A stretch of DNA of 34,612 nucleotides. Origin: Salipiger bermudensis HTCC2601 (lineage in GTDB: Bacteria > Pseudomonadota > Alphaproteobacteria > Rhodobacterales > Rhodobacteraceae). The notes under the pieces are model-generated. The model saw only the letters and a list, made by a program, of their open reading frames with translations, searched no databases and was not told the DNA's origin. The stretch spans positions 1,692,975 through 1,727,586 of the forward strand of contig NZ_DS022276.1 in the NCBI RefSeq assembly GCF_000153725.1, in the 5' to 3' direction. The translations under genes were made by a program, and so were the position numbers. Positions 32,005-34,612 of this stretch are shown piece after piece. Numbering within the stretch: position 1 is the first letter of the stretch; the number at the start of each line of letters is the position of its first letter.

Positions 32005-32225
32005 CCTGTCTCGCTGCCATCGACTCGCAAAAAAAGGCAGCGCCCCGCCCAAGACAAGCGCAGGCGAGTCAGAAATCGTCATCCGCTACGCCTAAAAAAC
32101 AATCATCGCGGTAGCGCCTTTTGGCGGTATCCTCTCTGGCAGGTCTTGACATTTCGCCGTATAGATCGCCCAGAATACCTGATAAATTCGCTCTATTATC
32201 GGCATGTCTCGGCGGGGTCTTGAGG

Positions 32226-33743
32226 GTGCAGCACTACGCGGAAGAGTCCGGAGAGGCGCTCAGCATCTCGCTGCTGGGGGAGCTTCGCGTGTTTCGTGCC
32301 GGAGAAGAGTTGCCTCTGCCGGCGTCGCGCAAGGCGCGGGCGCTTCTGGCCTTTCTGATCGCCACAGGCCGGCCGCACCGGCGCGAGCGTCTTTGCGAGC
32401 TGTTCTGGGATCTGCCCGACGACCCTCGTGCCGCGCTGCGCTGGTCGCTGACCAAGCTGCGCAAGGTGATCGACGATCCCGACCGGCCGCGCATCGTGGC
32501 CGACCGGGAACGTGTCGCGGTCGATACCGAAGGGCTGCGGCTCGACATCCGCGCCATGCGAGAGGACGTCGCGTCCGGTCTCGACGCGCTGCCGCTCGAC
32601 GCGCTCGAGGCCATGGCCCGTCGTCTCGACGAGGTCCTGCTCGACGGGCTCGACGGGGCCGGGGGAGAGGCTTTTGCCGACTGGCTCAGCGCCGAGCGCG
32701 CCGATGCCGAGGGTTTGCGCATCGAGGTTCTGCGCCACCTTGCCAGCCATCCCGCCAACCCGCCCGCCATTGCCGAGAAATGGCGCCGTCTCTGGCACGC
32801 CGCCAATCCTTCGGCCGCGCGCGAAACGCCTGACCCGGCCCCCCAGCGCGAAACCGTTCCGCAGTCCGGACAGCCGCCGCGCATCGCGAGCGGTCTTCGG
32901 GCGCAGAAGATCGGCTTTTGCGACGTGGCCGATGGCACCACCATCGCCTATGCCACCGTGGGCAGCGGCCTGCCGTTCCTGAAGGCGGCGAACTGGCTGA
33001 CGCATCTGGAGTTCGACTGGACCAGCCCGATCTGGGGCGAGTGCTTTGCCGACATCGCGCACGAGCGCAGCTTCATCCGCTATGACGAGCGCGGCTGCGG
33101 CCTGTCGGACTGGGATACCGACGACCTCAGCTTCGACGCCTTCGTGGAGGATCTCGAGGCGGTTGCCGACCGGCTGGAACTCGAGCGCTTCCCCTTGCTG
33201 GGCATCTCGCAGGGCGCGGCGGTGTCGATCGAATACGCCGCACGCCACCCCGAGCGGGTCTCGGGGCTGATCCTCTTCGGCGGCTATGCTGCCGGCTGGC
33301 GCCACACCACCACCGACGACGAGAAGGCCCGGCGCGAGGCGGTGCGCGATCTGACACGGGTTGGCTGGGGCACCGACAACCCGGCCTACCGGCACATCTT
33401 TTCGCAGACCTTCATGCCCGGCGTCTCGCCCGACGAACTGGCATGGTTCGACGAATTCCAGCGCCTCACCACCTCGCCCGAGAACGCCGCCCGCTTCCAG
33501 GATGCGTTCGGCGATATCGACGTGCGTCACCGGCTGGGCGACGTGAAGGCCCCCACGCTGGTGCTGCACTCGACCGGAGACCAGCGCATCCCGGTGAGCG
33601 ACGGGCGCTACATCGCGCGGGCGATCCCCGGAGCGCAATTCGTGCCGCTCGACAGCCGCAACCACGTGCTGGTGGGCTATGAGCCGGCCTGGCAGACCTG
33701 CATGGAGGCGATCCGCGAGTTCCTGAAGGAACACGACATCTAG
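32226..33743 (+). CDS. SARP-like regulator fused to an alpha/beta hydrolase
   Basis: The N-terminal ~75 residues look like the winged-helix DNA-binding domain of SARP/BTAD activators (LSISLLGELRVFRAGEELPLP ... RKARALLAFLIATGRPHRRERLCELFW ... AALRWSLTKLRKVI). A helical BTAD-like segment (~90-200) follows. From about residue 225 an alpha/beta hydrolase begins: GFCDVADGTTIAYATVG, RYDERGCGLSDWD, the nucleophile in LLGISQGAAVS (about S328), an acid in HSTGDQRIPV and a histidine in RNHVLVGYE. The hydrolase part probably senses a small ligand or adds an enzymatic role. GTG 32226 is my preferred start (505 residues); a frame from TTG 32121 overlaps a likely promoter area with TTGACA at 32146-32151. 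TTG 32220 is also possible. Confidence 0.78.
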   Translation: MQHYAEESGEALSISLLGELRVFRAGEELPLPASRKARALLAFLIATGRPHRRERLCELFWDLPDDPRAALRWSLTKLRKVIDDPDRPRIVADRERVAVDTEGLRLDIRAMREDVASGLDALPLDALEAMARRLDEVLLDGLDGAGGEAFADWLSAERADAEGLRIEVLRHLASHPANPPAIAEKWRRLWHAANPSAARETPDPAPQRETVPQSGQPPRIASGLRAQKIGFCDVADGTTIAYATVGSGLPFLKAANWLTHLEFDWTSPIWGECFADIAHERSFIRYDERGCGLSDWDTDDLSFDAFVEDLEAVADRLELERFPLLGISQGAAVSIEYAARHPERVSGLILFGGYAAGWRHTTTDDEKARREAVRDLTRVGWGTDNPAYRHIFSQTFMPGVSPDELAWFDEFQRLTTSPENAARFQDAFGDIDVRHRLGDVKAPTLVLHSTGDQRIPVSDGRYIARAIPGAQFVPLDSRNHVLVGYEPAWQTCMEAIREFLKEHDI

Positions 33744-33850
33744 GCCGCGACCAAGCCTTTCGGCCGTCCGACCGGCCTGCGCTGAACCTTTCGCGCCACA
33801 CCGGGCACCTACGGGCATCACCCGTCCCCTGTCTCAGAGAGGTTCGCCCC

Positions 33851-34612
33851 ATGCGCTTCTTCGGTGCCCTGCTGATCGCCCTCGCCATAGCCGCCGCGCC
33901 GTTCTCATGGCGCTATGCCCAGACCCTGATCCCCGCGCCCGAGCCCGATGCGCCCCGTGAGCCGGCCCCAGCCACTGCCGAGGCCGCGCCAGCGGCGCTC
34001 GAGGAAGAGGTGGCGTTCCTGTCGGATCAGCTCGCTCGGCTGAGCCAGCGGGTCGATGCGCTCGACAGCCGCACCTCGCTGAACCTCGCCAGCGTGGCGC
34101 GTCCGCTCGAGCCACGGGCAGAGAGTCCCGAAGCCACGGATTCGCTCAAGGATGCCTTCGCGCAGGTGGTGCTGATCGCCGACCGGCGCTCGGCCAATGA
34201 CGGGCTCAGCCATGCCACGCCCTCGTTCCTGCGCGAGCTGATCGGCCTTCCGCGCCCGGATCTGACGGACAATTGCCAGTCCGCCACCAATCCCAGGCTG
34301 CGCGACCTGCTCTCGACCGAAGATGTCGGCCCGATCCGGGCGACGCTGGTGCGCCCGGCGCTGGTCTCGATCCGGCAGGTGTTTGCCAATGTGCAGGTCT
34401 TCGAGCCCGAGCTCTACGACCGCATCAAGACCGCCGGCTCGCTCTGCGTGCGCCGTATCCGGGGGGCGCAGAGCGCGGCCTCGGCCCATGCCTACGGCCT
34501 GGCGGTCGACATCAACATCGACGCGTGCTCGACAGCCTCGCCGACGGCAAGACCCAGCTCGGGCTCATCCTGCTGGCGGATTCTTCAGAGAGGGCTGGAT
34601 CTGGGGCGCAGT
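33851..34612 (+). CDS. Extensin-like / M15-type peptidase, runs off the window, two single-base deletions
   Basis: ATG 33851 has GAGAGG eight bases upstream and opens with a hydrophobic signal (MRFFGALLIALAIAAAPF). An acidic alanine/proline-rich stretch and a coiled-coil-like EEEVAFLSDQLARLSQRVDALD follow. The catalytic-type segment is SAASAHAYGLAVDINID (34477-34521), the zinc-binding HxxGxAxD motif of M15-like and extensin-like peptidoglycan enzymes. One base is missing near 34523 (the expected frame gives GVLDSLADGKTQLGLILLAD) and another near 34581 (then FFREGWIWGA). A periplasmic cell-wall peptidase is inferred. The two losses look like the nqrE case and may be sequence errors. Confidence 0.7.
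   Translation, partial: MRFFGALLIALAIAAAPFSWRYAQTLIPAPEPDAPREPAPATAEAAPAALEEEVAFLSDQLARLSQRVDALDSRTSLNLASVARPLEPRAESPEATDSLKDAFAQVVLIADRRSANDGLSHATPSFLRELIGLPRPDLTDNCQSATNPRLRDLLSTEDVGPIRATLVRPALVSIRQVFANVQVFEPELYDRIKTAGSLCVRRIRGAQSAASAHAYGLAVDINIDACSTASPTARPSSGSSCWRILQRGLDLGRS

Overview
The window looks like a chromosome or large-plasmid segment from a high-GC alphaproteobacterium, most likely Rhodobacteraceae/Roseobacter group. The evidence is the Na+-NQR operon with linked apbE and nqrM, the codon and protein character of the conserved genes on the right, and the mix of IS families. No rRNA, tRNA or CRISPR array was seen. All readings come from inspection of the sequence; no searches were run.

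Layout. (1) 1-5.6 kb is a nested stack of insertion sequences. An IS21 element truncates an IS5-family (IS427-like) element, an IS256 element sits inside that IS5 element (8-bp target duplication), and an IS3 element (4-bp target duplication) lies next to them. The whole stack splits a gene that I read as DUF2971-like. (2) 6.0-17.2 kb is an accessory, probably anti-phage, island on the minus strand. It holds a tight three-gene operon (ThsB/MTH538-type TIR, caspase-like peptidase, second TIR), a translationally coupled pair (large caspase-like protein and alpha/beta serine hydrolase) bracketed by two direct copies of one IS, and a 941-residue TIR - membrane anchor - beta-propeller-like protein. 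If the IS-bounded cassette is removed, the TIR-propeller gene lies about 125 nt upstream of the TIR/caspase/TIR operon on the same strand. (3) 17.3-23.2 kb is an IS graveyard plus a large serine recombinase with two small accessory genes, an intact IS110/IS1111-type element with a candidate guide-RNA region, and a decayed IS3 copy. (4) 23.2-30.6 kb is the nqrABCDEF operon (minus strand, own terminator) with apbE and nqrM diverging from it: a complete sodium-pumping NADH:quinone oxidoreductase locus with its flavinylation and iron-sulfur maturation helpers. (5) 30.8-34.6 kb holds ordinary genes: small membrane proteins, a CBS-pair protein, a SARP-like/alpha-beta hydrolase fusion and a partial peptidase.

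The most unusual signals are three. First, the TIR/caspase/TIR operon and its likely former neighbour, the TIR-propeller gene; this resembles caspase-coupled (type IV-like) Thoeris but carries extra TIR proteins. Second, a family of ~40-bp insertions within IS copies: conserved arms (CCGGCAG ... CGAGAGGG) flank a core that differs in sequence each time but remains self-complementary. Third, the caspase-hydrolase cassette between two IS copies.

Several conserved genes (istA, nqrE, the terminal peptidase) contain isolated single-base deletions. The pattern suggests base-calling errors in the assembly rather than true decay, and should be resolved before nqrE is called broken.
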